This document shows positions 8,375 to 16,462 of a stretch of DNA of 64,000 nt, one piece after another. Source of the DNA: Pelagibius litoralis (lineage in GTDB: Bacteria; Pseudomonadota; Alphaproteobacteria; Kiloniellales; DSM-21159). Location: contig JARFRB010000069.1 of the NCBI GenBank assembly GCA_029287455.1, positions 1 through 64,000 on the forward strand, in the 5' to 3' direction. How positions within the stretch are numbered: the first letter of the stretch is position 1; each line of letters begins with the position of its first letter. The notes beneath the pieces are model-generated. The model made no database searches, was not told the origin of the DNA, and saw only the letters and a list, made by a program, of their open reading frames with translations. The position numbers and the translations under genes were made by a program.

Positions 8375-8540
8375 CGTCATCGCGAGCCGCCCTCTTCCGT
8401 CATTGCGAGCCGCCCTCTTCCGTCATTGCGAGCCGAAGGCGGCGTGGCGATCCAGAGGTACTGGACCACGGCGTTCGCCCAAACCAACAACCTCTGGATT
8501 GCTTCGCCTTCGGCTCGCAATGACGGAAGAGGGCGGCTCG
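8375..8540. repeat. Palindromic repeat element with tandem 23-base units
   Basis: Two 23-base direct repeats (8375-8397 and 8398-8420, cgtcat[c/t]gcgagccgccctcttc) run into a long imperfect inverted repeat. Left arm 8406-8458 and right arm 8491-8540 pair almost throughout apart from a small internal mismatch and bulge, and enclose a 32-base spacer. The inner arm core reads CGTCATTGCGAGCCGAAGGC and leads to GATCCAGAGG. It fills the gap between the convergent malyl-CoA lyase and mltG genes. It looks like a dispersed REP/MITE-like element; similar GTCATTGCGAG...GCAATCCAGAG cores are, from memory, scattered in many proteobacterial genomes. It could also act as a two-way transcript end. No coding capacity. 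Confidence 0.8.
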
Positions 8541-8570
8541 AAATAACGGTTCGTGAGAACGGCGACCGGC

Positions 8571-9554
8571 CTATTCGCTGTCCGCCTTGATCTTGCGCCA
8601 GCGGGCGACGTTGCGGTTGTGCTGCTTGAGTGTTTCCGCGAAGGCATGCCCGCCGCTGCCGTCGGCGACGAAGAAGATGAACTTCGTTTCGGCCGGATTG
8701 AGCGCGGCTTCCACCGCCGCGCGGCCCGGGTTGGCGATTGGCCCCGGGGGCAATGCCTCGATCCGGTAGGTGTTGTAGGGGTGATCGACTTGCCAGTCCT
8801 TGCGCGTCAGGGCGCGGCCCAAGGGCGCCTTGCCCTCGGTCAGAGCAAAGACCACGGTGGGATCGGACTGCAGCTTCATGCCTTGCCTAAGCCGGTTCAC
8901 GAAAACGCTCGCCACCACGTCGCGCTCGGCGGCCACGCCGGTCTCTTTCTCGATGATCGAGGCTAAGACGACCGCTTCCTCCGGCGTGTTCAAGGGCAGA
9001 TCTTCCGCCCGGTTCTCCCAAAGCTCCGTCACCATCGCCCGCATGTCCGCCTGCATGCGCCCGACAAGCGCCGCGCGATCGTCGCCATAGGAGAAATGAT
9101 AGGTTTCCGGAAGCAGTGAGCCTTCCGGCGGCACGTCCTTGGCCTCCCCGACCAGCCCGTCAACGCCATTGACCAAGGCCAAAATCTCTTGGGAGGTCAG
9201 GCCTTCGGGGATTGTGACGCGGCGCATGACCGTCTTGCCCGACGACAAGAGATCCACGATTCCACGCTGAGAGATCGCGGCTGGAAAGGCGTATTCGCCC
9301 GCGCGCAAATCCCGGCTGCGACCCAGCAACTCCACTCCGGCCCGGAAGACCAAGGGTTCGCGCAGCACGCCCTCGTCCCGCAATTGCTGGGCTATGCCCG
9401 CCACTCCGGTGCCGCGCGCGATCACCAGGGTCTTGTCTTGCTCGAGCGGCCCCGCGCGCTCGAAAGCGTTGTAGCCATAAATGCCCAGCGCCCCGACCCC
9501 AAGCGCCGCCAACACAATCAGCGCGAAGCCGATGCGGAAGAGGCGGAGGAACAT
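8571..9554 (-). CDS. mltG: Endolytic murein transglycosylase MltG
   Basis: Inner-membrane lytic transglycosylase (YceG family) thought to cut nascent glycan strands and so end peptidoglycan elongation. 327 residues: one N-terminal membrane helix at about 10-28, a LysM-like subdomain at about 40-100 and the catalytic domain to the end. The catalytic glutamate is E202 in VLASIIEKETG; LLPETYHF and QSDPTV(V/I)FAL are further family signatures. It lies 14 bases downstream of fabF, an arrangement common in alphaproteobacteria (acpP-fabF-mltG). Length normal. Confidence 0.95.
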   Translation of the reverse strand: MFLRLFRIGFALIVLAALGVGALGIYGYNAFERAGPLEQDKTLVIARGTGVAGIAQQLRDEGVLREPLVFRAGVELLGRSRDLRAGEYAFPAAISQRGIVDLLSSGKTVMRRVTIPEGLTSQEILALVNGVDGLVGEAKDVPPEGSLLPETYHFSYGDDRAALVGRMQADMRAMVTELWENRAEDLPLNTPEEAVVLASIIEKETGVAAERDVVASVFVNRLRQGMKLQSDPTVVFALTEGKAPLGRALTRKDWQVDHPYNTYRIEALPPGPIANPGRAAVEAALNPAETKFIFFVADGSGGHAFAETLKQHNRNVARWRKIKADSE

Positions 9555-9568
9555 GGAAGGGGGCGCCT

Positions 9569-10834
9569 TCAGTCCGGCGCGGCGAGCACCAAACTCGCGT
9601 TGGTCCCGCCGAAGCCGAAGGAATTGCTGAGCGCGTAGTTGACCGGGCGCTCCTTGGCCTGATGGGGCACGAGGTCCACGCCCTCGGACTCCGGCGCAGG
9701 CTCATCGAGATTGAGAGTGGGCGGCACCACGGAATCCCGGATCGAAAGAATGCAGAAGATCGCCTCCACTGCTCCCGCGGCCCCCAGCAGATGCCCGATC
9801 GCCGATTTGGTGGAGGACATCGAGAGCTGCCCGATGGAATTCCCGAACAAGCGCCGGACCGCCCCGAGCTCAATGATATCGCCCAGGGGAGTCGAGGTGC
9901 CGTGGGCGTTGATGTAGTCGATATCCGCGGGATTGATCTTGGCCCGCTTCAGCGCCGCGGCCATGGAGCGGTAACCGCCGTTGCCGTCCTCCGCGGGTGC
10001 GGTGATGTGATAGGCGTCGCCGGACATGCCATAGCCCACGACCTCCGCGTAGATCGGGGCACCGCGCTTCTTGGCGTGTTCGTACTCTTCGAGCACCACC
10101 ACGCCCGCGCCCTCGCCCATCACGAAGCCGTCGCGCCCCTTGTCCCAAGGCCGAGAGGCCGTCTCGGGAGCGTCGTTGTAAGCTGTCGACAAGGCCCGCG
10201 AGGCGCAGAAGCCCGCAATGCCGATCCGGCCGACCGCCGCCTCGGCGCCGCCGGCCACCATCACGTCCGCGTCGTCGAGCGCGATCAGGCGGGCGGCATC
10301 GCCGATCGCATGCGCACCGGTCGAGCAGGCTGTCACCACCGAATGGTTCGGTCCCCTGAAGCCGTATTTGATCGACACCTGGCCCGAGATGAGATTGATC
10401 AAGGCCGCCGGGATAAAGAAGGGCGAGAGCCGCCGTGGCCCGCGTTCGTGCACGGTGACCGCGCCCTCGCAGATCGTTTCCAAGCCGCCGATGCCCGAGC
10501 CGATCATGACGCCGGTGCGGTCGAGGTCCTCTTCGCCCGTGGGCATCCAGCCGGAATCCTCCACCGCCTGCTCGGCGGCCGCCAGCCCGTAATGAATGAA
10601 GCGGTCCATCTTCCGCTGGTCCTTGGGGGGCACCCAAGCGTCCGCGTCGAAACCGCCGTCTTCCAGCGCGCCTGCCGGAGGTTGTCCCCCGATCTTCGCT
10701 GGCAGATCGGAAAAGTCGAACCCTTCCAGCAGCCGGATGCCCGACTTGCCATCCAGCAAGGCAGGCCACACGTGCTCGACCCCTGTGGCCAAGGGCGTGA
10801 CTACCCCAAGTCCCGTGACGACAACACGTCTCAT
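9569..10834 (-). CDS. fabF: Beta-ketoacyl-ACP synthase II
   Basis: Elongating condensing enzyme of type II fatty acid synthesis: joins malonyl-ACP to acyl-ACP with loss of CO2. 421 residues with the Cys-His-His triad C170 (TACSTGAH), H311 ([11 protein letters not shown]) and H348 ([11 protein letters not shown]), and the glycine-rich end [12 protein letters not shown]. Thiolase fold; cytosolic dimer. Located between acpP, its carrier, and mltG. The two-histidine triad separates it from FabH-type enzymes (Cys-His-Asn). Confidence 0.96.
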   Translation of the reverse strand: MRRVVVTGLGVVTPLATGVEHVWPALLDGKSGIRLLEGFDFSDLPAKIGGQPPAGALEDGGFDADAWVPPKDQRKMDRFIHYGLAAAEQAVEDSGWMPTGEEDLDRTGVMIGSGIGGLETICEGAVTVHERGPRRLSPFFIPAALINLISGQVSIKYGFRGPNHSVVTACSTGAHAIGDAARLIALDDADVMVAGGAEAAVGRIGIAGFCASRALSTAYNDAPETASRPWDKGRDGFVMGEGAGVVVLEEYEHAKKRGAPIYAEVVGYGMSGDAYHITAPAEDGNGGYRSMAAALKRAKINPADIDYINAHGTSTPLGDIIELGAVRRLFGNSIGQLSMSSTKSAIGHLLGAAGAVEAIFCILSIRDSVVPPTLNLDEPAPESEGVDLVPHQAKERPVNYALSNSFGFGGTNASLVLAAPD

Positions 10835-10937
10835 AAGAGTATCACCATACGCTCATCCGGCGCTCGCCTGCCTTCCAACAAGCCATGAGCGGCTCCAGCC
10901 GCCCATGGTGAAGGCAGGTGGATGGCCCGCAAGGGTC

Positions 10938-11171
10938 TCAGGCGTGTTCTTCGATGAAGGAGATCGCGTCCTTGACGGTCACAATCTTCTCCGCCGCGTC
11001 GTCCGGGATCTCGCAGCCAAACTCTTCCTCGAAAGCCATGACCAACTCGACCGTGTCCAGGCTATCCGCGCCCAGATCGTCGATGAAGCTGGCTGTTTCG
11101 GTCACCTTGCCCTCTTCGACGCCAAGATGCTCGACCACAATTTTCTTAACGCGTTCCGCGACGTCACTCAT
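10938..11171 (-). CDS. acpP: Acyl carrier protein
   Basis: 77-residue acidic four-helix protein. The 4'-phosphopantetheine attachment serine is S37 in [10 protein letters not shown], the standard ACP motif. Carries growing acyl chains for FabD, FabG and FabF, all encoded beside it. GGGAAAAG lies before the start. The 208 bases upstream (11172-11379, up to fabG) hold no gene and probably carry its promoter, though I saw no clear boxes. Confidence 0.97.
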   Translation of the reverse strand: MSDVAERVKKIVVEHLGVEEGKVTETASFIDDLGADSLDTVELVMAFEEEFGCEIPDDAAEKIVTVKDAISFIEEHA

Positions 11172-11379
11172 GTTCGCTTTTCCCTACCTTCGCTGACTAC
11201 CCTTGGTGCCAAGACGTTCCCAACCTTGGGCGCCGGCGCCGGTTCGATTGCTGCTCTTCGGATGTCGGCTGGCCGCTGGCTCGCGAAAAGCGCCGCGTCT
11301 TAGCACAAGACCACCGCAAAATCCAAGGACTCCCCCAACGGGTTCCGCGATAAGCCGCGCGGACTCCCAAATTTCAAGG

Positions 11380-12117
11380 TCATATCATGGCCATTCCGCC
11401 GTTAACGTGCAAGGTTTGGCCCGTCACATACCCCGATTCCTCGCTGGCCAGATAAACGCAGGCCGCCGCCACATCCCCAGCGCCGCCCAAACGGCCAGAT
11501 GGAATCCTGCTTAGAATGCTTTCGCGCTGCGATTCGTTCAATGCATCCGTCATCGCCGTTTCGATCATGCCCGGCGCAACGCAGTTGACGGTAACATTGC
11601 GCGAGGCGACCTCGGCCGCCAGGGACTTGGACATCCCGATCATCCCGGCCTTGGAGGCGGCGTAGTTGGCCTGGCCGGGGTTTCCGGTCACGCCAACCAC
11701 CGAGGTGATGCCGATGATGCGTCCCCAACGCCGCTTCATCATGCCCTTCAGCGCCGCCCGGCTCAGCCGGAAGGCGGCAGTCAGATTGACGTCAAGGACG
11801 GCGTCCCAATCCTCGTCCTTGAGCCTGAGGGTCAAGTTGTCGCGAGTGAGGCCGGCGTTGTTGACCAGGATATCCAGACCACCCATCGCGGCCTCGGCGG
11901 CACCGGGCAGGGCGGCGGTCGCCTCCGCGTCATCCAAGCGGCAGGGCAGCACATGCGCCCGCCCGCCAAGTTCGCCCGCCAAGGCGTCCAAGACCTCGAC
12001 CCGCGTTCCGGAGACCGCCACGGTCGCGCCCTGTTCGTAGAAGGCCCGTGCAATGGCACCACCAATGCCCCCGGTGGCACCGGTCACAAGCGCCGTCTTG
12101 CCAGTCAAGTCGAACAC
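11380..12117 (-). CDS. fabG: 3-oxoacyl-ACP reductase
   Basis: NADPH-dependent reduction of 3-oxoacyl-ACP. Classical SDR of 245 residues: TGATGGIG at 12-19, NNAG at 86-89, catalytic S139, Y152 and K156 (NYAASKAG), and the C-terminal GQTLHVNGGM. A GTG at 12117 is chosen as start because GGGAGGGAATC precedes it and it gives the usual FabG length; an in-frame ATG at 12150 would add 11 atypical residues. Lies between fabD and acpP in the fatty-acid cluster. Confidence 0.95.
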   Translation of the reverse strand: MFDLTGKTALVTGATGGIGGAIARAFYEQGATVAVSGTRVEVLDALAGELGGRAHVLPCRLDDAEATAALPGAAEAAMGGLDILVNNAGLTRDNLTLRLKDEDWDAVLDVNLTAAFRLSRAALKGMMKRRWGRIIGITSVVGVTGNPGQANYAASKAGMIGMSKSLAAEVASRNVTVNCVAPGMIETAMTDALNESQRESILSRIPSGRLGGAGDVAAACVYLASEESGYVTGQTLHVNGGMAMI

Positions 12118-12163
12118 GATTCCCTCCCTCGCCGTTCTTTCCCGCCCCAAGCCGATCGGGACC

Positions 12164-13120
12164 TTAGAGGCTTTTCACGAATTCCTCGATTTCCGCCGGC
12201 GTTCCAACCGAGCGGGCGGCGAGTTCGCGATCAATACGGCGCGCCAAACCGGACAACACCTTTCCGGCGCCGATCTCAACCAACTCTTCCACGCCCTGGG
12301 ACTTCATGAAGAGCACGCCCTCGCGCCAGCGGACAAGACCAGTGACCTGCTCGACCAGGAGCTTGCGCAAGGTTTCGGGATCCTGCACGGGCTCGGCGGT
12401 GACGTTCGCGACTATGGGCAGCAAGGCCGGCGCAATCACCACCTCCGCCAAGGCTTGGGCCATGGCGTCCGCCGCGGGAGCCATCAAGGCGCAGTGGAAG
12501 GGTGCGGAAACGGGCAGCATCACGCTGCGCCGCGCGCCCTTGTCAGCGGCAATCGTCAAGGCGCGCTCCACCGCCTCGAGATGACCGCTCACCACCACCT
12601 GGCCAGGCGCGTTTTCATTCGCCGCAGAGCAAACCTGGGTTTGCCCATCGGGCGCGGCGGCGGCCTCGGCGGCAACGTCCCGCGCGGTGTCGAGATCCAG
12701 TCCCAAGAGAGCGGCCATCGCCCCCTCGCCCACCGGAACGGCCCGCTGCATGGCCTGGCCGCGCAGTTTCAGAAGCCGGGCCGCGTCCGCAGGCTGCAGA
12801 CACCCCGCCGCGGCCAAAGCCGAGTATTCGCCCAGCGAATGACCCGCCACGAAGCTCGCGGCTTCGTGGGGCACCACCCCGGCCTCGGCGCGCAGCACGC
12901 CGAGCACCGCCAGGCTATGAGCCATCAGGGCCGGTTGCGCGTTCTCAGTCAGCATGAGGTCTTCCGCCGGCCCCTCGAACATCAGGCGCGAAAGGTTCTG
13001 CGACAGGGCGTCATCGACCTCCTCGAAGACCATCCTCGCTTGCGAGAAGGCCTCCGCCAAATCGCGGCCCATGCCGACCGCCTGACTTCCTTGCCCGGGA
13101 AAGACGAATGCAGGTTTCAT
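12164..13120 (-). CDS. fabD: Malonyl-CoA:ACP transacylase
   Basis: Loads malonyl groups from CoA onto ACP. 318 residues from the chosen start, which opens directly with the family's MKPAFVFPGQGSQ. The nucleophile is S95 in GHSLGEYSAL, and the partner histidine lies in VSAPFHCALM near residue 204. The start at 13120 is set by homology; its ribosome binding site is weak. First gene of the fabD-fabG-acpP-fabF-mltG cluster, divergent from rpsF. Confidence 0.95.
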   Translation of the reverse strand: MKPAFVFPGQGSQAVGMGRDLAEAFSQARMVFEEVDDALSQNLSRLMFEGPAEDLMLTENAQPALMAHSLAVLGVLRAEAGVVPHEAASFVAGHSLGEYSALAAAGCLQPADAARLLKLRGQAMQRAVPVGEGAMAALLGLDLDTARDVAAEAAAAPDGQTQVCSAANENAPGQVVVSGHLEAVERALTIAADKGARRSVMLPVSAPFHCALMAPAADAMAQALAEVVIAPALLPIVANVTAEPVQDPETLRKLLVEQVTGLVRWREGVLFMKSQGVEELVEIGAGKVLSGLARRIDRELAARSVGTPAEIEEFVKSL

Positions 13121-13346
13121 GACGTGGGATATGTCCCGATAAGTTCCGAAGGGGTCGCGTAGTGATACCCCCGCGCCGTCCCCTGTCAAGCATGGCCGGG
13201 TGCCTTGAGAGCATTCGGCACCAGGAGCGTATTGGGCACAGGCCCTCTCCCCCACCCGGCCAGCCATCTAGGATGCACTTGCGCGGGCGGCCCTCTGGGA
13301 GAACACTTGCGGACGAGGGCCGGTGATGGGCGGCCCAGCCCAACTC

Positions 13347-13374
13347 TTGCGTGCCGGACCCGAATGTGTATATT
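13347..13374 (+). promoter_or_regulatory. Candidate promoter of rpsF-rpsR-rplI
   Basis: TTGCGT (13347-13352) and TATATT (13369-13374) with a 16-base spacer. The -10 box matches 5/6 of consensus. A GC stem CCCGC 13375-13379 / GCGGG 13386-13390 sits at the expected transcript start, and the arms CCCGAATG 13359-13366 and CATTCGGG 13397-13404 flank it, so the promoter sits in a dyad. The rest of 13121-13560 is non-coding: I saw only this promoter, the dyad and the rpsF leader hairpin. Confidence 0.45.
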
Positions 13375-13523
13375 CCCGCGCTTCGGCGGGTTCCGGCATT
13401 CGGGCCGGGTCCGCTTCTCCTTGCCGGTTCCCTCTTCGCCTCGAGCCTTTCAGGGCCGCGCGTACGGGATCGGCTAGGACCGGCCGGCCGCCAAGAAAGC
13501 CAAGTTTTTCAGTCTTCAGCGGG

Positions 13524-13554
13524 GGCTCCGGTCCATGAAAAGCCGTAAGGAGCC
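13524..13554 (+). promoter_or_regulatory. Hairpin sequestering the rpsF ribosome binding site (possible S6:S18 motif)
   Basis: GGCTCC at 13524-13529 pairs with GGAGCC at 13549-13554, with two more G-C pairs possible inside (13530-13531 with 13443-style partners at 13543-13544). The 3' strand is the Shine-Dalgarno sequence itself (AAGGAG at 13547-13552, 8 bases before the ATG), so the stem would block initiation. A CCG lies at 13543-13545. An RNA motif with an exposed CCG that binds the S6:S18 complex is known before rpsF in many bacteria; this may be the local form. Confidence 0.5.
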
Positions 13555-13560
13555 AAACGG

Positions 13561-14034
13561 ATGCCATTTTACGAAAGCGTGCTGATCGCACGCCAGGATA
13601 TCTCGGCCGCGCAGGTGGACAACCTGGCGGACGAATTGACCGAGGTCGTCAAGGCCAACGGCGGAGAGGTCGCCAAGCGCGAGTATTGGGGCCTCAAGAA
13701 CCTAGCCTACAAAATGAAGAAGAACCGCAAGGGCCACTACGTCCTGCTCAATTTGGACGCGCCGCCCGCGGCGGTAACCGAGTTCGAGCGCATCATGCGC
13801 TACAACGAGGACATCCTGCGCTATTTGACCGTGCGCGTGGCCGCCTTGGACCCCGAGCCGTCGGTGATGATGCAAAAGGGCCGTGACGACCGGCCCCAGC
13901 GCGGCCGCTTCGGGGGCCGCGATGGCGGCCGCGGCGACCGCGACCATCGCGGGGACCGTGGTGGAGACCGAGAAAACCGTGAGGGTCGTGGCGACCGCGA
14001 AAACCGCGCCGAGCGTGAAGGAGACCGGGCATGA
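13561..14034 (+). CDS. rpsF: 30S ribosomal protein S6
   Basis: 157 residues. The first 95 or so are the S6 ferredoxin-like fold ([15 protein letters not shown] opening, [30 protein letters not shown]), which pairs with S18 on the platform of the small subunit. The last 55 or so residues form a low-complexity tail rich in R, G and D with repeated GDR and REN units ([20 protein letters not shown]). Tails of this kind occur in alphaproteobacterial S6 proteins; this one looks long and is probably disordered and RNA-contacting. The stop overlaps the rpsR start. Confidence 0.96.
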   Translation: MPFYESVLIARQDISAAQVDNLADELTEVVKANGGEVAKREYWGLKNLAYKMKKNRKGHYVLLNLDAPPAAVTEFERIMRYNEDILRYLTVRVAALDPEPSVMMQKGRDDRPQRGRFGGRDGGRGDRDHRGDRGGDRENREGRGDRENRAEREGDRA

Positions 14035-14288
14035 GTGTCGAAATCGTCAGCCGGGGCGGTGCCGCGCGCCGCCCGTTCTTCCGGCGCCGCAAGTCCTGCC
14101 CCTTCTCCGGCCCCAACGCGCCGAAGATCGATCATAAGGACGTGCGCCTGCTGCAGCGCTTCATTTCCGAGCGCGGCAAGATCGTGCCGAGCCGCATTAC
14201 CGCCGTCTCGGCCAAGAAGCAGCGCGAACTGGCGCGCGCCATCAAGCGCGCGCGCTTCCTGGGGCTTCTGCCCTACGTGATCCAGTAA
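14031..14288 (+). CDS. rpsR: 30S ribosomal protein S18
   Basis: 85-residue basic protein that binds with S6 on the 16S rRNA platform. The [15 protein letters not shown] opening and the [18 protein letters not shown] core are diagnostic. Its ATG overlaps the rpsF TGA (ATGA), so S6 and S18 are made in step. Only one of the zinc-type cysteines (in KSCPFSG) is present, as is usual for this group. Confidence 0.97.
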   Translation: MSVEIVSRGGAARRPFFRRRKSCPFSGPNAPKIDHKDVRLLQRFISERGKIVPSRITAVSAKKQRELARAIKRARFLGLLPYVIQ

Positions 14289-14300
14289 GGAGGCCGAGAT

Positions 14301-14936
14301 ATGGACGTGATCCTGCTGGAGCGTATCGAGAACCTGGGGCAAATCGGCGAGACCGTGAAAGTGCGCCCCGGCTTCGCGCGCAACTTTCTGCTTCCGCAGA
14401 AAAAAGCCCTGCGCGCGACCGAAGCGAACCAGGCCGCCTTCGAAAAGGACCGGGCTCGCTTGGAAGCCGAGGACCTGAAGCGGCGCACCGACGCGGAGGC
14501 TCTCTCCGCGCGGATCGACGGCCTCAATGTGGTGATGATTCGCCAGGCCGGCGACAGTGGCCAGCTCTATGGCTCGGTATCTGCGCGCGACGTGGCGGAG
14601 GCCGTGAGCGAGAAGAGCGAGGTCCCGATCGAGCGCGCGCACGTGGCCTTGGACAAGCCCATCAAGACGCTGGGCCTGCACGACGTTCGCATCCGCCTGC
14701 ACGCCGACGTGGGCATTGGTGTGAACGTGAACGTGGCGCGCTCGGAGGCCGAGGCGGAGATTCAAGCTCAGGCCGGGCGGACCGTCAGCGTGGAAGAGCA
14801 ACGCCAGATGGCCGAGGCGGCGAGCGAGGAGATCGAGGAGATCCTGGCCGAAGCCGACGCGGCCGAAGAGGCTAAATCGGAAGACGCTTCCGAAGACGTC
14901 GAGAACCCCGAGGCCGAAGAAGAAAAGCCTGCATAG
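14301..14936 (+). CDS. rplI: 50S ribosomal protein L9
   Basis: 211 residues. N-domain at about 1-50 (MDVILLERIENLGQIGETV, KVRPGFARNFLLP), connecting helix, then C-domain to about 150. The last 50 or so residues are an acidic Glu/Ala/Asp tail (EEILAEADAAEEAK, NPEAEEEKP) well beyond the 150 residues of E. coli L9. Twelve bases after rpsR, with no DUF2232 gene between them as some alphaproteobacteria have. Followed by a strong terminator. Confidence 0.97.
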   Translation: MDVILLERIENLGQIGETVKVRPGFARNFLLPQKKALRATEANQAAFEKDRARLEAEDLKRRTDAEALSARIDGLNVVMIRQAGDSGQLYGSVSARDVAEAVSEKSEVPIERAHVALDKPIKTLGLHDVRIRLHADVGIGVNVNVARSEAEAEIQAQAGRTVSVEEQRQMAEAASEEIEEILAEADAAEEAKSEDASEDVENPEAEEEKPA

Positions 14937-14968
14937 GACGTTCGCACTTCCTTTAAAACGTGCTTCGC

Positions 14969-15005
14969 AAGGCGGCGGCTCAATTCATGAGCCGCCGCCT
15001 TTTTC
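14969..15005 (+). terminator. Rho-independent terminator after rplI
   Basis: Perfect 12-base stem GGCGGCGGCTCA (14971-14982) / TGAGCCGCCGCC (14988-14999) with a five-base loop, directly followed by five T (15000-15004). Two A residues before the stem extend the pairing. Ends the rpsF-rpsR-rplI operon. Confidence 0.92.
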
Positions 15006-15104
15006 ACGCGTAGCCTTGCGCAATTATGGCAAATTGGTGAACAATAACGGTGCGGTAGGGAGGATTGCGGTCAAAAGACGTCGACGATGCGGAGGTGAAA
15101 AACG

Positions 15105-16337
15105 ATGCTTCGGAGAATACTATCTCGAGTCATCTCTGTCGGATCCTTGGAGCTTATCGGCGCGGATGGGCACAAGGAAATCTACGGCAACGGCACCGAG
15201 CCTAAGGTCACGCTGAAAATCCAAAAACCCAGCGTCGAGTGGACGGTGCTGATCAACCCCCTCCTCAAATTTCCTGAAGCCGTCATGGAAGGGAACATCA
15301 CGGTCGAGCAAGGCAGCATCCGCGACTTGATGTGCCTGCTCATGAGCAATGACCAGGAAATCAAGACCGACCCCCTCATCAAGACGGTCAACCGTTTACT
15401 GCGTCAGGGGCCCTCGTTGCGGCAATTCAATCCCCTGCAGCGGGCCAGGAAGAATGTCGCCCACCACTACGATCTTTCGGGCCGGCTCTACGATCTCTTC
15501 CTCGATCCCGACAAACAGTATTCCTGCGCTTACTTCCGCACGCCCGACACGTCGCTGGAGAACGCGCAGGTCGACAAGAAGCGCCACATCGCTAGTAAAC
15601 TGTTGCTTGAGCAGTCCGACTTGGAGGTCTTGGACATCGGGTCCGGATGGGGCGGGATGGGGCTTTACCTGGCTCAAGAGGCCAGCAGCCGGGTCACCGG
15701 CGTGACCTTGAGTGTTGAGCAGCACAAGATCAGCCAAGAGCGCGCGCGCGAAGCCGGGCTGGAGGACCGCTGCCGTTTCGATCTCAGGGACTACCGCGAT
15801 GAAACCCGCAGTTTCGACAGGATCGTGTCCGTGGGCATGTTCGAACACGTGGGCAAGAAGAACTATGACGAGTTCTTCGCCAAAATCGGCGACCTGATGA
15901 CCGACGACGGCGTCTGTCTCCTGCACTCGATCGGGAACTTCGACGAGCCGGCGCCTACAAACCCCTTCATCCGGAAGTACATCTTCCCGGGTGGCGACGT
16001 GCCCTCGCTTTCCGAGGTCACGGCAGCGGTCGAGCGCGCCGGGCTCTTCATCACGGATATCGAAATTTTGCGGCTGCACTACGCCGAGACCCTGCGCCAC
16101 TGGCATCAACGTTTCCTCGAGAAGCGCGAAGAAGCGAAGGCGCTTTACGACGAGCGCTTCTGCCGCATGTGGGAGCTTTATCTGACCGGCTGCGAGATGT
16201 CCTTCCGCTACCAAGGGCTGATGGTGTTCCAGATGCAGATCTCCAAGCGCCTGGAGACCGTGCCCTTGACCCGCGATTACATGGTGGATTGGGAGCGCGC
16301 GCACAGCACTGACGCGCAAGCGCAAGCGGCGGAGTAA
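15105..16337 (+). CDS. cfa: Cyclopropane-fatty-acyl-phospholipid synthase family methyltransferase
   Basis: SAM-dependent enzyme that adds a methylene bridge to unsaturated acyl chains of membrane phospholipids. 410 residues: an N-terminal lipid-binding region (about 1-120, with VEWTVLINPLLKFPEAVMEG), then a Rossmann methyltransferase domain with NVAHHYDLSGRLYDLFLD, the SAM motif VLDIGSGWGGMGLYLA at about 173-188 and FDRIVSVGMFEHVGKKNYD, which are signatures of the Cfa group. GGAGGTG precedes the start. No partner gene nearby. It could be a related lipid methyltransferase; the exact product is not provable here. Confidence 0.88.
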   Translation: MLRRILSRVISVGSLELIGADGHKEIYGNGTEPKVTLKIQKPSVEWTVLINPLLKFPEAVMEGNITVEQGSIRDLMCLLMSNDQEIKTDPLIKTVNRLLRQGPSLRQFNPLQRARKNVAHHYDLSGRLYDLFLDPDKQYSCAYFRTPDTSLENAQVDKKRHIASKLLLEQSDLEVLDIGSGWGGMGLYLAQEASSRVTGVTLSVEQHKISQERAREAGLEDRCRFDLRDYRDETRSFDRIVSVGMFEHVGKKNYDEFFAKIGDLMTDDGVCLLHSIGNFDEPAPTNPFIRKYIFPGGDVPSLSEVTAAVERAGLFITDIEILRLHYAETLRHWHQRFLEKREEAKALYDERFCRMWELYLTGCEMSFRYQGLMVFQMQISKRLETVPLTRDYMVDWERAHSTDAQAQAAE

Positions 16338-16462
16338 CCACGCGCCGTCCGGACCGGCGAAGGCGGTTCGCGGGTGGGGATCAGTTATCCCCGTGATCCT
16401 TTCTTCTCAAGATCGGGAGGGCTATCTCCGACTCCGGGGCGGCTGCTAGGTTCGTCCCTGTC

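Noticed and set aside
8375-8440. Repeat units that might suggest a small CRISPR array
   Set aside because: The units are directly tandem, with no spacers between them, and no cas genes are near.
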